A stretch of 64,000 nucleotides of DNA. It comes from Clostridiales bacterium. GTDB taxonomy: Bacteria > Bacillota > Clostridia > Saccharofermentanales > Saccharofermentanaceae. Where the stretch lies: NCBI GenBank assembly GCA_017545245.1, contig JAFWPB010000016.1, positions 124,001 through 188,000 of the forward strand, in the 5' to 3' direction. A program made the position numbers and the translations under genes. The notes below the pieces were generated by a model. That model searched no databases. It saw only the letters and a list, made by a program, of their open reading frames with translations, and was not told the origin of the DNA. Shown here one piece after another: positions 27,102 through 37,601 of this stretch (the stretch's first letter is position 1; every line of letters starts with the position of its first letter).

Positions 27102-29687
27102 TTAGATCGATCCGCGCTCGATACCATACTGAGCGCAGATATTCGTAAACTCTTTCGATGTCGAGAAACCAGACAATACAGACAATCTGGACTTACCAGC
27201 CTTCAGCTCGCCTACCCAATACTTGAGACCAGCAGCATCTGCATCTCTTCCCATGAATGTCTTATAAACACGTTTTACGAATTCTTCATTACTTGTCTTC
27301 TGGTTTACAAACTCAGGCAATGTGAAGAATGCCTTTGCAGCACCGGCACCAGTCTGTTCAAGATTTGTCAGCGCCAGGCTCCAGTACTTCAGACCATCTG
27401 CTTCCGGCTTACGGTTCAAGCAGCATGTATAAAGTCTTGTAGCAAAATTCTTCGCATTATCAGAAGCAATTTCTGCCTTGGCTGTCGGAGCACCGGATCT
27501 TACACCATACTTCGCACAGATGTTGCACCACTCTGTAGAGTTGATGAATCCGTTGATAACACCTTCACGAGTCTGTCTCTTTGCATCCAGTTCGCCAACC
27601 CAGTACTTCTTACCAGTAGCTTCAGAAGCACGACCGAAGAATGTCTGATACAGTGTTTCTACAAAATCAGCATTGCTCAAACCACGGTTCAGGAATTCCG
27701 GAGCTTCGATAAGCATGAAGTGTGCACATTCTCCACCGGTCTTTCTGCCTTCCTTGATCTCATTGACCCAGTAGATCTTACCATCCTTATCAGACGGACG
27801 GTTAAGAGCTACAGTATAAAGACGCTCTACGAAATCTGCTACAGTTGCGCTCTTGGAAGGCGTGATCTTTGGCGTAGGTGTAGCTGTGACTTTCTTTGTC
27901 GGAGCAGGAGTAGGTGTCACTACCTTACCTGCAGGCTTAATTGTTGTCTTCGTGCTATATGCAAGATACATATATTCCTGATTCTTGCTGTAATCATAAT
28001 CTTGCTTGAAGTAAATGTAATCATATTCTCTGATTCCGTTTACTTTCTTTACCAACTTCACGAGTTCAGTACACTTCGAAATATCAAGTGTTTTGATCGG
28101 GTTATCATAAACGCTGAGGACAAGAAGTTTTGTATTCTTTGAAACATTCAAAGAAGTCAGCTTATTCATAGAAAGATGTAAATACTCAAGTTTAGTGTTC
28201 TTAGTAACATCAAGTTTTGTGAGGCTGTTGCCATCTGCGAACAAATCGACCAAAGCCGTATTCTTAGATACATCCAAAGCAGTCAACTTGTTAAAACCAA
28301 CAGAAAGGTACTCAAGCTTTGTATTCTTGGAGAGATCCAACTTGGTAATGCTGTTCTCCATAGCCTGCAGTGATTTCAAACCAGTAAGATTACTAACGTT
28401 CAGTGCAGTCAGTTTGTTCTCTGTACAACCAATATCTTCCAAAACCGTAGATTTCGGCAGAGTAAGTGTAGTAATCTGATTTCTCGAGCAGTTCAAAGAT
28501 TGTAAAGCAGTACAACCGCTAAGATTCAGCTTTGTCAATTTGTTATCCGGTACAGAAAGGTACTTGAGCTTAGGTGTTTTAGAAGCGAGAGTCAATGACG
28601 CCAAAACTTCATTTCCTCTTGCGTCAATGTCTTCGATATTAACACTCTTAGCCAGGTTCAAAGATGTGATCTTATTGTTTCCACAATAAACAGTTACCAA
28701 CTTGGTGAGAGTACTGAGATTCAACTTTTTAATGGCATTATTCGGGCAGTAGAGTCTTTCCAGTTTTGCGCACTTGCTGACATCCAGTGCAGTCAGAAGG
28801 TTACCTGTCACATCCAATTGAGCAAGGTTCTTACAGTTAGCCACATTAATCTTTGTGAGCTGATTCTTACTAAGAGAAAGTCTTGTCAAAGCAGTACACT
28901 TGCTAACGTCCAAAGAAGTCAATTTGCACGCGTCACAATCCAGCTTCTCCAGTTTTGTACTCTTCAAAGCTCCAATTGTTGTCAGATCTTTGTTCAAGCT
29001 AAGATTAACCGTCACCAAAGCTGTGTTTTTGGAAAGATCCAATTTCGTTAATGCATTGCTGGATGCATAGAATGTTTCCAATTTCGTGTTTTTAACAAGA
29101 CTAAGTGTAGTGAACTTACACTCATTGATATTCAATTCCTTCAATGCAACGTTAGTAGAAAGATCAAGTTTGGCAAGTTTTGCGTTAGCAGAACAGTTGA
29201 GTGTTTCCAAAGACTTCGCACCCTTTACAACCAAAGAAGTCAATTCATTACCCTGGCAATGAAGCTCCTTGAGAGCAGTGTTCTTGCTTACATTCAAACT
29301 CTTAAGCTTATTGTAGCTGACATCCAGGCTTTCCAGTTTAGTGTTCTTACTTACATCAACAGTAGTCAACTTAGATCTGGCTACGTTCAAAGATGTGAGT
29401 TCTGTCAAGAATTCAACGCCCTTCAAGCTCGTAACATCACCAGTATACAAACTCAAACGTGTGATATCGGCAATCTCTTTTGCAGACAGTTTCTTATCTC
29501 CGTCTCTGTCATAAAGACCACCCGAAAGCTTTTCACGGAAAGCTTTATCTGGGAAGTTCTTCTCACTGATGGCAACAGTAGTTGCCTCAGCATCTTCATC
29601 TGCTTTTACGATATTACTCGTAAAGCTCAGTGCCATCGGCACTGCGAGCGCAATCGCGCCCAAAAAAACGATCAGTTTCTTTTTCAT
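27102..29687 (-). CDS. Secreted EF-hand/LRR protein with DUF4214 C-terminus
   Basis: 861 residues. ATG at 29687 (MKKKLIVFLG...) has GGAGG 11 nt upstream. Signal peptide 1-30. One NFPDKAFR segment with an EF-hand-like loop DRDGDKKLSAKE (about 60-71) opens an uninterrupted series of more than 20 regular LRRs (about 75-560) of the form LTKLDLSKNTKLExLxCxxN. Then comes a short Thr/Pro/Lys stalk (about 588-612) and four DUF4214 repeats (FVERLY, FVETLY, FATRLY, FVKRVY). It has the longest LRR solenoid and the shortest stalk of the family here. Probably a surface ligand-binding protein. Confidence 0.9.
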   Translation of the reverse strand: MKKKLIVFLGAIALAVPMALSFTSNIVKADEDAEATTVAISEKNFPDKAFREKLSGGLYDRDGDKKLSAKEIADITRLSLYTGDVTSLKGVEFLTELTSLNVARSKLTTVDVSKNTKLESLDVSYNKLKSLNVSKNTALKELHCQGNELTSLVVKGAKSLETLNCSANAKLAKLDLSTNVALKELNINECKFTTLSLVKNTKLETFYASSNALTKLDLSKNTALVTVNLSLNKDLTTIGALKSTKLEKLDCDACKLTSLDVSKCTALTRLSLSKNQLTKINVANCKNLAQLDVTGNLLTALDVSKCAKLERLYCPNNAIKKLNLSTLTKLVTVYCGNNKITSLNLAKSVNIEDIDARGNEVLASLTLASKTPKLKYLSVPDNKLTKLNLSGCTALQSLNCSRNQITTLTLPKSTVLEDIGCTENKLTALNVSNLTGLKSLQAMENSITKLDLSKNTKLEYLSVGFNKLTALDVSKNTALVDLFADGNSLTKLDVTKNTKLEYLHLSMNKLTSLNVSKNTKLLVLSVYDNPIKTLDISKCTELVKLVKKVNGIREYDYIYFKQDYDYSKNQEYMYLAYSTKTTIKPAGKVVTPTPAPTKKVTATPTPKITPSKSATVADFVERLYTVALNRPSDKDGKIYWVNEIKEGRKTGGECAHFMLIEAPEFLNRGLSNADFVETLYQTFFGRASEATGKKYWVGELDAKRQTREGVINGFINSTEWCNICAKYGVRSGAPTAKAEIASDNAKNFATRLYTCCLNRKPEADGLKYWSLALTNLEQTGAGAAKAFFTLPEFVNQKTSNEEFVKRVYKTFMGRDADAAGLKYWVGELKAGKSRLSVLSGFSTSKEFTNICAQYGIERGSI

Positions 29688-29972
29688 AAGCCAAATTACC
29701 TCCAATGCTATATATTATACATTATATTGCGATAATGTCTATTAAATTTGCACATTTCCAAGCTCTTAGCAAATGTAGAATTGCACATTTTTACTAAAGT
29801 TTTTATCCATCCCCATCGCTATTACCACCTCGGTCACACTAAAAGGCCACCCAGCCGGGTGAGTCGTACTTGTCGATTACGCCACTTGCGGCTTGACATT
29901 CGCAGGTTGCGGACAAGTGCTTTTCGTGCGGATGATGCCTGCATGAGTGAAAAGCACTTGAGCCAATCAGCC
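29688..29972. other. Upstream region of the 27102-29687 gene
   Basis: No coding gene is supported. TATAAT boxes on the minus strand at about 29718-29732 are probable -10 elements. The direct repeat TTGCACATTT occurs at 29748-29757 and 29781-29790 (33 bp apart, three helical turns) and could be a regulator's site. A CACCC/GGGTG hairpin lies near 29851-29864. Confidence 0.5.
29914..29960. repeat. Inverted pair of the iterated AAAAGCACTTG motif
   Basis: Perfect 12-bp arms CAAGTGCTTTTC (29914-29925) and GAAAAGCACTTG (29949-29960) around a 23-nt loop, 12 bp before the TTACCGC array. Confidence 0.75.
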
Positions 29973-30148
29973 ATTACCGCAAAATCGGAAAAAACGGCAG
30001 AAATGGCGGTAATTTTCGACGTTTTGGGAGAGAATTTTTTGACATTTACCGCCTTAATGGAACTTTTTCTGAATTTGTGCGGTAATCGGTCTCGGGAAAC
30101 TGCTGATTTTACCGCCTTTTAGACATTTTTAATAAGTTTTGGCGGTAA
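29973..30148. repeat. Array of three inverted TTACCGC/GCGGTAA pairs
   Basis: Six heptamers in strict alternation: TTACCGC at 29974, 30046 and 30109, GCGGTAA at 30006, 30079 and 30142. Start-to-start spacing within pairs is 32, 33 and 33 bp. Interiors are AT-rich and not conserved. No match to a CRISPR, IS or terminator pattern. Confidence 0.85.
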
Positions 30149-30267
30149 TGCTGTGATTTGCTGGTCAATTCAGACCCGAACCATGTCGTCATTTATTCGA
30201 CAGAAATCGCCCTCATCCACGGATCGTGCGGTCAAGTCCCTCTACTCAATGCCTGACCATCAGCAAA

Positions 30268-30312
30268 CAAAAAAGAGGTGCCTCATTGTGATTCTCACTC
30301 TTGAGACACCTC
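30268..30312 (-). terminator. Terminator of the zinc-ribbon/Ala-Pro gene
   Basis: Stem GAGGTGTCTC/GAGGCACCTC (30303-30312 and 30275-30284, one wobble) with a nested GTGAGAATCAC hairpin, then six T on the minus strand. Confidence 0.85.
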
Positions 30313-30336
30313 CTCTAGTGCAAACTTTAACGAGTT

Positions 30337-31293
30337 TTAATTCTTCGGACCCTGATTAACGATACCGCCGTTATTCAGTTTCGAATCCTTCCACTCTCTT
30401 CTTGTGAACAGCTCATCGGCCGCTTTCTGCGCTGCAGCCGCATGATCCGCCGGAGTCTGTGCGCCAAAGGAATTTCCTGCAGGAGCTTCACTTGCGAACT
30501 GATTCGGGAACGCCGATTCGTTGTTGACCATGCCAGCAGCGTCAGCAGCTACCGGATTGACCGGTTCGCTTGCAGCAGGCTGGAATGGTGGTGGTTCCGG
30601 AAGTGCATCTTCCATTGCCGCCAATGGAGCTGCCGCAGCAGCTACAGGAGCTGCTTCAAAAGCAGATACTTCCGGCGCAGGTTCAAAAGCCGGAACGGGC
30701 TCAGCTACAGGAGCCGGTGCAGGTTCGAATGCCGGTGCTGGTTCTGCAACAGGAGCATCAAATACAGGTGCTTCAGCTGGAGCCGCAAAGGCAGGAGTTT
30801 CAACAGGTGCTACACCATCCGCCGGAACAAAGGATGCCGGAGACGGTTCTGCCGGAATATCTTCAACGATTGGTGCCGCTTCTTCAACAGGAGCAGAAAA
30901 AGCAGGAGCTGCGTCAGCCATCGGAGCTTCTGCAATCGGATCCGGAGTCGCGAACGCCGGAGCGGATTGTTCTACAGGCGCATCAAAGACAGGCGCTTCA
31001 GCGGGAGCCGCAAAGGCCGGAGTTTCAGCTGGTGCCGTACCATCAGCCGGGACAAAGGATGCCGGAGACGGTTCTGCCGGAATATCTTCAACGATTGGTG
31101 CCGCTTCAGCCACTGGAGCAAATGCCGGAGCCGCTTCTGCGACAGGAGCTTCCGCAACCGGAGCCGGTGCCTCAAACGCCTGAGCTGCCTCTTCCACAAC
31201 TGGAGCGGCAGCAGCATCTGCCAGTTTAAAACCACAATTCATGCAAAAAACATCCCCGTCACGTACCGGGTTTCCGCAATTCGTACAATTCAT
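30337..31293 (-). CDS. Zinc-ribbon protein with Ala/Pro/Glu-rich low-complexity body
   Basis: 318 residues. Zinc ribbon [19 protein letters not shown] at residues 3-21. The rest is almost entirely Ala, Pro, Glu and Val repeats, including a 75-residue unit present twice (225-bp DNA period, for example 30841 and 31066), and a short polar C-terminus ([19 protein letters not shown]). No membrane helix. It is presumably cytosolic and disordered; function unknown. RBS GGAGGT. A third small zinc-ribbon-type gene product in this part of the window would be in keeping with 25709-27028, but the two share only the ribbon. Confidence 0.8.
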   Translation of the reverse strand: MNCTNCGNPVRDGDVFCMNCGFKLADAAAAPVVEEAAQAFEAPAPVAEAPVAEAAPAFAPVAEAAPIVEDIPAEPSPASFVPADGTAPAETPAFAAPAEAPVFDAPVEQSAPAFATPDPIAEAPMADAAPAFSAPVEEAAPIVEDIPAEPSPASFVPADGVAPVETPAFAAPAEAPVFDAPVAEPAPAFEPAPAPVAEPVPAFEPAPEVSAFEAAPVAAAAAPLAAMEDALPEPPPFQPAASEPVNPVAADAAGMVNNESAFPNQFASEAPAGNSFGAQTPADHAAAAQKAADELFTRREWKDSKLNNGGIVNQGPKN

Positions 31294-31361
31294 AACATAC
31301 CTCCTTCGATCGTAAGAATTCTTGTTCTATAACAAAATTTTATCTTTGCCATTTCGAAAAT

Positions 31362-32996
31362 TCAAGCAGGCAGTCCGAGATCCTTGATTATCTCATTCAA
31401 CTGCTCTTTGCTTTTTGTCGACGAATCAAATGTCTCAAAAAGATAATACGTATCTTGAATAGCAAAAAGCCGGCCATATAACTGCACTTTTCCAGACACA
31501 TCGGCCGTAATTGTCATATTAAATGGTGTCCCTTCCGTCTTCACTTTCACAGTGTCGTCAAGTGTGGCTGTGTAAAGTTCCATATGGACGTAATTTCGGG
31601 CAGCTACGAGATCCTCCATTTTAATAATATTGATGATGATAGCGCCATCTTTACTTTGGAAATAAAGAGCATTCTCCGGATCGTCTTCGTACGAAACGGA
31701 CTCAAAATCATCATTTTTGAGAAGTATTTCGTTCATCTCCAACATACTGTATTTCGCAGGTGACAAGGCTCTTACACAATCATCCAGTTCACCAGTCGAT
31801 ATACGTCCATTATTACAAGCGCTCTGGGCAGCTTTTTTAAATGCATCTGTATGTTCTTCAATCGGATAATTTAAGATATAGTGAAAGAAATCCGACTCAG
31901 GCATGACTGTACTCATATCCCCATCAAACTCATAATACAGTTCTCCAGCACTATTCTGGGTGATCGCACAAGGAATATCCAGTTTCACCGTCGGCGCCGA
32001 ATCCAGAAGCGCTTCAAACTCCGGGATAAGTTTGTTCATTTCGAGATGTCTCTTGAGCTCGATATTCGACACACCCTTATCATTTTTCAAAAGCATGCAA
32101 ACATAGTTTTCCAGGACCGGACAGAGTTTATCATCATCCTCCATGAGCTTAGACATTGCAGCAGCGCCCGATTTTTTCTCCAGATGAAGCATGACAGATA
32201 CCCGGTTCACATTGGAACTCTGCTGAAGCTGACTGGAATAAGTCAACGTTTTCATTTCTGCCTGGTAAAAACCCGAATACATATTCGGATCATAAATACC
32301 CATGCTCAGATTTGTATTCTTGCTCAAATAGTCAACGTCAAACTTGACCAGTGCCTCCATGAGTTCATCGAAATTGGCATTATTCGCAGTGATGCCGGCA
32401 GGAGTTGGTGTAGCTTGCTTTTTCCCACTTTCATCATCGCTTGACTCAAGGTTTTTGTCCACGAAACCATAAAGTTTGGACGCCTGTTTATCCACCATCT
32501 TGAAGATCTCATCTGAAGAACAGATCCGATAATTCTTGGTCTCCTTATCGTATTCCAGATCAAGCACGATATCCTGGGATGTGGAAGCACTGATTTTATC
32601 AATAGCATTCCGGATCTCATCCACCTTTGGCGAATTGGCAAAAGCATCCTTTACTTCCTTTCCGCTTCGAACAGAAACATTGACCTTCACTTCCGCCTCT
32701 TTCTCATTAGCTTTTACATCGAAGATCTCATATTCGATCGATTCTTGAAAGGCAAGAAACACCATATCTTCAACAGTCTCTCTCAGCTGCTGGAAAAGAT
32801 CGGCTTCCGGATCGATATATCGACTCAGTTTCTCATTCTTTCCCTGTTTCAGGTACTCCATATAATCTTCGACTGCGCCCTCGCATTTCCGCTTCAGCGC
32901 CGGGTCCTGCTTGTTACATGAAGTTAATGCAAATACAAAGGAACACGCCATCACCATACTTAACACGCGTGTCCGTAAACTACGAGTATTGATCAT
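31362..32996 (-). CDS. Lipoprotein of unknown function
   Basis: 544 residues. Lipobox FALTSC makes it a predicted diacylglyceryl-anchored lipoprotein. Residues about 35-170 look like a cystatin- or NTF2-like domain (CEGAVEDYMEYLKQG...YRICSSDEIFKMVD), repeated in more divergent form at about 200-385. The C-terminus (about 400-540) is a beta-rich domain. No named family recognised. RBS AAAGGA. Divergent from the TPR-like gene. Confidence 0.78.
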   Translation of the reverse strand: MINTRSLRTRVLSMVMACSFVFALTSCNKQDPALKRKCEGAVEDYMEYLKQGKNEKLSRYIDPEADLFQQLRETVEDMVFLAFQESIEYEIFDVKANEKEAEVKVNVSVRSGKEVKDAFANSPKVDEIRNAIDKISASTSQDIVLDLEYDKETKNYRICSSDEIFKMVDKQASKLYGFVDKNLESSDDESGKKQATPTPAGITANNANFDELMEALVKFDVDYLSKNTNLSMGIYDPNMYSGFYQAEMKTLTYSSQLQQSSNVNRVSVMLHLEKKSGAAAMSKLMEDDDKLCPVLENYVCMLLKNDKGVSNIELKRHLEMNKLIPEFEALLDSAPTVKLDIPCAITQNSAGELYYEFDGDMSTVMPESDFFHYILNYPIEEHTDAFKKAAQSACNNGRISTGELDDCVRALSPAKYSMLEMNEILLKNDDFESVSYEDDPENALYFQSKDGAIIINIIKMEDLVAARNYVHMELYTATLDDTVKVKTEGTPFNMTITADVSGKVQLYGRLFAIQDTYYLFETFDSSTKSKEQLNEIIKDLGLPA

Positions 32997-33125
32997 GTCC
33001 TTTCACCTTTCCTTTTCCTCCCTCATTATATAACAATGTTGAGCATTTCTCCATCTTCGCCTATACTGTTGATACGCGGGGAAGTTCTTTTTCCGCGTCA
33101 AAAGAACTGGCAACGAGGTACAAAA

Positions 33126-33806
33126 ATGTCTTTATTGGGTTTTCTGCGTAAAAATGCAAATGGAGGATCAAGTGACCGTTCAGAGCTTGCATCGATCTAC
33201 GAACAGAAAGGATGCTACTGTCAGGAATACCTGGATGCGTTCCATGCCCAGAATCCGAAGAAGAATAATGATTATTATTTCACACTCTGTGAGATCTATA
33301 CGGAGATGGAGCGGTACGAAGATGCCAAGGATTGCCTTGCACCGATCACACCCAACTCGATCCTGGATGACATCACACGTGGACAGCTGCTCTTTTGCCG
33401 TATCATGATCAACATGGAGACTGGAAACATTAAGAAAGCAACCGAGATCTATTCGGATAAAGTCAAGTTTCTGGACCGTTTCATGATGAATCCGGCGCGC
33501 TCAAAGATCGCCGGTGATTACCATTCCTATTGCGCCGTCATGGCCGCCTGTTCCGGCGACGAAAAGACAGAAGACCGCTATATCCGCCGTCTCCGCGAGT
33601 GGTGTGACATCTTCCCGAAAAACCACGTTATGCTCGAGATCGCGCAAGTCAAAGTGCTTTTTGCCAGAAAAAGCGAAAAAGCCGAGGAAGCCTGGCAGCA
33701 GTGCCACCAGATGCTTCTCGACTTTTCAGGATTCCGTTATCCGTGGGAGCGCGATTACTTCCTGAAGAAGCTTGACCGCGCAAGAGACATTACGCACGAA
33801 GCGTAA
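33126..33806 (+). CDS. TPR-like helical protein
   Basis: 226 residues from the ATG at 33126, preceded by GAGGT; an upstream ATG at 33036 gives an unconvincing N-terminus. All-helical, with paired-helix segments spaced about 34-38 residues apart (YYFTLCEIYTEMERYEDAK, GQLLFCRIMINMETGNIKKA, YCAVMAACSGDEKTEDRY, EEAWQQCHQMLLDF), consistent with divergent tetratricopeptide repeats. Cytosolic and probably a scaffold; partner unknown. Its end overlaps the 3' end of pheT by 17 bp on the opposite strand. Confidence 0.75.
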   Translation: MSLLGFLRKNANGGSSDRSELASIYEQKGCYCQEYLDAFHAQNPKKNNDYYFTLCEIYTEMERYEDAKDCLAPITPNSILDDITRGQLLFCRIMINMETGNIKKATEIYSDKVKFLDRFMMNPARSKIAGDYHSYCAVMAACSGDEKTEDRYIRRLREWCDIFPKNHVMLEIAQVKVLFARKSEKAEEAWQQCHQMLLDFSGFRYPWERDYFLKKLDRARDITHEA

Positions 33807-36207
33807 CGTCATATTTCTCTTTCAGGTTCGCAAGGATCGTAGAAACAAATCCATCGATCGTTTCCGGTTTGAACTCCTCATCCTTCGGTGTGAATACAAC
33901 ACTGAACGCGAGGCTCTTCTTGTTCTCGCCAAGCTGTGCGCCTTCGTAGATATCGAAGAGCTCGATCTTCGTAATATATTCGCAGGAAGCCTCGATCTCC
34001 TTCTCCACCATGGCACAAGTGATGTCCTTATCCATAACGAAGCAGAAGTCACGCTTTTCCTCGAGGAACTTCGGAAGCGGGATGAATTTTCTTTCCTTGC
34101 CATAGTATTTCGTCAAGGCACGCAAGTCGATCTCTGCCACATAAGCCGGAACACGCATATCGAGTTCCTCACAGATCTCATAGAGGACCTGTCCGAGATA
34201 TCCGACCTCTTCCCCGTCGCAAAGCACTTTTGCCGTTCTTCCCGGGTGCAGGAATGTCTTTTCATCTTTCTCGTAATCGAACTTCACATCCAATGCATCT
34301 GCAATGACGGATACCAGTCCTTTTAGCGAATAGAAATCCTCATCGTCACCGAAAACACCGATGCTGATCGTCTCAAGCTCATCCGGATATTCCGTCAGCG
34401 GGAGGCTCTTCGGCAGGAACTTGTTACCCATCTCATAGATGCGGCCGGAAAGCGTTCCTTTTTTCTGGTTTCTTGCCATTGCTGTGATCATCTGCGGAGC
34501 AAGTGTTGTTCTCATCAACGAAAGATCGATATTGATCGGGTTCAGGATCTTGATGGCAACTCTCTCTTTTGCGTCCTCCGGAAGTTTCAGAAGATCCAGA
34601 TCTGCCGGCGAGAAGAACGAATAATGTACGCCTTCCGATGCGCCAGCCGCACAGAGTGCCTGCTTGATCTTGAGTTCCGATCTCTGCTTGAGATTGTAAC
34701 CGCCGCTGGTTACCTGGGCTGTCGGAATAAAAGTCGGCGTAATATGGTCATAACCATACATACGGATCACTTCTTCTGCTACATCCTGATAGGATTCCAT
34801 ATCTACACGATAACCCGGGATCGCGATAGTTAATTCATCACCATTCAGTTCCGGTGCGAAGTTAAGGTTTGTGAGAATGCGGACGATGTCCTCATCCGGC
34901 ACTGAGATACCAAGTACACCGTTGACCTGCTTTACGCTGACAGTCATCTTCTTCGGTTCTACGGAGTTTCCTGTGTTGATGTCGAACTTCGTGGCGCTTA
35001 CTTTACCGCAGTTGAGTTCTTCGATCAGGTGAAGTGCACGCTTCATGGCCATAACGGTCGTGTACTCATCGACGCCCTTCGAGAAGCGCATGCTGGAATC
35101 GGAAACCTGACCCAGAGCTTTGCTGCTCTTACGGATATTGTCGTGTGCGAACTTCGCTGCCTCAAACATTACTGCATTGGTCGTATCCAGGATCTCAGAA
35201 TTGAGACCACCCATGATACCTGCCAGCGCTACCGGCTTCTTGCCATCGCAGATAACCAGGTTCTCTGTTGTCAGAGCAAACTCTTTTTCATCAAGTGTCA
35301 CGATCTTCTCGCCTTCTTCAGCACGACGGACATGGATCTCTCCACCCTCAAGATAAGAGAAATCGAACGCATGCATCGGCTGGCCAAGTTCTTTTAGAAC
35401 ATAATTCGTAATATCAACTACATTGCTGATCGCAGAGCAGCCAACCAAAGCAAGACGGCGCTTCATCCAAAGCGGCGACTCCTCGATCTTAACATCCGAA
35501 ACGTAGTGGCCGATATATCTCGGGCAAAGGTCCGGTGCAGATACGCGGATGTTGAAAGGAACAGTCACTTCCGACTCAGTATAGTCGAGTGCAGGCTCCT
35601 TGATCGACTTGCCAAGAACAGCTGCAACCTCACGTGCGATACCGAAAATGCTCTGGCAGTCCGGGCGGTTTGCCGTGATGGAAACGTCGAAGATATAGTC
35701 ATCCAGACCCAGGATCGGCTTGACATCAGCACCTGGAACACTATCTTCCGGCAGAACCAGAAGTCCATTGTAACCGGCACCTGGGAACATATCCTCAGTC
35801 ACGCCGATCTCGACGCCGGAGCAAAGCATACCGTAGGAATCGTATCCTCTGAGCTTGCCCTGACCGATCGTCATGACACCCTCAACTGTTACATGGTCTT
35901 TCGCCGTTGCATAAACCTGCGCACCGATCAAAGCGAGCGGGTACTTGCCGCCGGCCTGAACATTATCTGCACCGCAGCAGATCTGTAATGTGCCATGTTC
36001 ACCAGCGTTCACCTGACAAAGATGCAGATGTGTGCCTTCAATGCCATCACAGCTTACGACTTCACCAACCACGACATTACTGATATCGTGACCAACTTCA
36101 TATTTTTCTTCAACCTCGAATCCGCAGGAGAAAAGCTTTTCCTCCAGTTCATCCGGGGTAACATCTATATCTACATAATCTTTCAGCCAACTTAATGGTA
36201 CTAACAT
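33790..36207 (-). CDS. pheT: Phenylalanyl-tRNA synthetase beta subunit
   Basis: 805 residues, normal length. Begins MLVPLSWLKDYVDID, then a tRNA-binding (EMAP-like) domain (about 40-150), B3/4 editing domain, B5 domain (about 400-475), the catalytic-like core and a C-terminal anticodon-binding FDX-ACB domain (ending NLKEKYDVTLRA). Forms an alpha2-beta2 enzyme with PheS that charges tRNA-Phe; the beta subunit edits mischarged Tyr. RBS GGAGGG. 18 bp after pheS, under the same T-box control. Confidence 0.96.
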   Translation of the reverse strand: MLVPLSWLKDYVDIDVTPDELEEKLFSCGFEVEEKYEVGHDISNVVVGEVVSCDGIEGTHLHLCQVNAGEHGTLQICCGADNVQAGGKYPLALIGAQVYATAKDHVTVEGVMTIGQGKLRGYDSYGMLCSGVEIGVTEDMFPGAGYNGLLVLPEDSVPGADVKPILGLDDYIFDVSITANRPDCQSIFGIAREVAAVLGKSIKEPALDYTESEVTVPFNIRVSAPDLCPRYIGHYVSDVKIEESPLWMKRRLALVGCSAISNVVDITNYVLKELGQPMHAFDFSYLEGGEIHVRRAEEGEKIVTLDEKEFALTTENLVICDGKKPVALAGIMGGLNSEILDTTNAVMFEAAKFAHDNIRKSSKALGQVSDSSMRFSKGVDEYTTVMAMKRALHLIEELNCGKVSATKFDINTGNSVEPKKMTVSVKQVNGVLGISVPDEDIVRILTNLNFAPELNGDELTIAIPGYRVDMESYQDVAEEVIRMYGYDHITPTFIPTAQVTSGGYNLKQRSELKIKQALCAAGASEGVHYSFFSPADLDLLKLPEDAKERVAIKILNPINIDLSLMRTTLAPQMITAMARNQKKGTLSGRIYEMGNKFLPKSLPLTEYPDELETISIGVFGDDEDFYSLKGLVSVIADALDVKFDYEKDEKTFLHPGRTAKVLCDGEEVGYLGQVLYEICEELDMRVPAYVAEIDLRALTKYYGKERKFIPLPKFLEEKRDFCFVMDKDITCAMVEKEIEASCEYITKIELFDIYEGAQLGENKKSLAFSVVFTPKDEEFKPETIDGFVSTILANLKEKYDVTLRA

Positions 36208-36225
36208 CTTTCTTCCCTCCTATTC

Positions 36226-37269
36226 TCAATCGTCGATCTGGTCGAGGACGCGAAGGTCCGATTCGAAAAGCAGCTTAATGTTGTTAATGCCGTACTTGAG
36301 CATTGCGATACGGTCAATACCAATACCGAAAGCCAGACCACTGTATACGTTACTGTCAATACCGCAGCCCTCGAGTACTTTCTTATTGACAACGCCCGCA
36401 CCGAGAACTTCGATCCAGCCCGTACCCTTGCAGAGCTTGCAGCCTTTGCCGCCGCACTGGAAGCAGCTGACATCAACTTCTACTGAAGGCTCTGTGAACG
36501 GGAAGTACGAAGGACGAAGACGTGTTCTCGTCTCTTCACCGAAGATCTTCTTTACGAATACATCAAGCATACCCTGCAGGTCGCAAAGAGTTATTCCCTT
36601 ATCGACAACAAGTCCTTCCATCTGGGAGAACATCGGAGAGTGCGTCGCATCGTCATCCGAACGGAAAACCTTACCGGGAGAGATGATCTTGATCGGTGGT
36701 TTCTGTGCTTCCATAACATGGATCTGACCTGCAGATGTCTGTGTACGCAGCAGGAACTCAGGACTTAAGTAGAACGTATCCTGCATATCTCTTGCAGGGT
36801 GATCCTTCGGGATATTCAGCGCTGTGAAGTTATAGTAATCCGTCTCGATCTCGAAACCTTCATAGATCTCAAAGCCCATGGAACCGAAGATTTCCACGAT
36901 CTGGTTTCTTACCTGCGTATTCGGATGGAGATAGCCCTTCTTCTGCTTCTTCTCCGGAAGCGTAATATCGATGGCTTCTGCAGCATAGCGTGCTTTTCTC
37001 TCCTGCTCCTTAAACTGTGCATCCAGCGCATCAAACTTCTCCTGCGCCCAGTTCTTGATCTCGTTGACCATCTTACCGTAATCGGCCTTCTGCTCCTTCG
37101 GGATCTTACCCATCTCTTTCATGAGCGAACCGATCTTACCTTCCTTGGCATCCATCACGCTCTTACGGTACTCATACACACCCTTTGAGCTGGTAATGCC
37201 GGAAAGATCGCTTTCGATCTCGCTACGGATCTGCGACAGTTTTTCATTCAATTCACTTAATCCCGCCAT
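36226..37269 (-). CDS. pheS: Phenylalanyl-tRNA synthetase alpha subunit
   Basis: 347 residues. ATG at 37269 ([16 protein letters not shown]) has AGGAGG 6 nt upstream; the open frame continues into the T-box leader but that part is not translated. N-terminal coiled coil (about 1-90), then the class II core: motif 2 [12 protein letters not shown]...[17 protein letters not shown] and motif 3 [36 protein letters not shown]ys cluster near 285 is an unusual feature of some clostridial PheS and may bind zinc. Catalyses phenylalanine activation. Confidence 0.97.
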   Translation of the reverse strand: MAGLSELNEKLSQIRSEIESDLSGITSSKGVYEYRKSVMDAKEGKIGSLMKEMGKIPKEQKADYGKMVNEIKNWAQEKFDALDAQFKEQERKARYAAEAIDITLPEKKQKKGYLHPNTQVRNQIVEIFGSMGFEIYEGFEIETDYYNFTALNIPKDHPARDMQDTFYLSPEFLLRTQTSAGQIHVMEAQKPPIKIISPGKVFRSDDDATHSPMFSQMEGLVVDKGITLCDLQGMLDVFVKKIFGEETRTRLRPSYFPFTEPSVEVDVSCFQCGGKGCKLCKGTGWIEVLGAGVVNKKVLEGCGIDSNVYSGLAFGIGIDRIAMLKYGINNIKLLFESDLRVLDQIDD

Positions 37270-37311
37270 GCTTGCCTCCTGTAATCTTTTACTGTTCTTT
37301 TGCCTGAAATA

Positions 37312-37595
37312 CAAAAATCCCATGGCAACATTTCCATTGCCATGGGACGAATTCGCTTTATTTCGCACCTTCGCGGTACCACCCATGTTCGAAAAGCACT
37401 TGTTTTCCAACCGCTTTCCGCTCTTTTTTGCGCCGTAATGCTGCGCATGCATCTGCTTAACTGTGAAAACTCACCTTCGTCAGAATGCTCCAGTGTTGAA
37501 ATTCATCTTTCCCCTCTGTCATCGCGCTCTCAGCCGGTGACGCGACTCTCTTCTCACAGGTATAGGCAAAAACTACTTACGCACCTTCATTGCAG
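37312..37595 (-). promoter_or_regulatory. T-box leader controlling pheST
   Basis: The minus strand carries the conserved T-box core GGGTGGTACCGCG (37372-37384) followed by a terminator with an 11-bp stem (37318-37328/37337-37347) and five T. A Stem I region with a GAATTTCAAC segment (about 37496-37505) supplies a TTC Phe specifier. Uncharged tRNA-Phe would favour the antiterminator and switch pheST on. One copy of the iterated AAAAGCACTTG motif (37392-37402) lies in the leader just before the T-box core. Confidence 0.93.
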
Positions 37596-37601
37596 ATTCT
37601 G

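Noticed and set aside
29748..30122. 124-codon plus-strand frame in the intergenic region
   Set aside because: No ribosome site, unlikely composition, and it runs through the inverted-repeat array.
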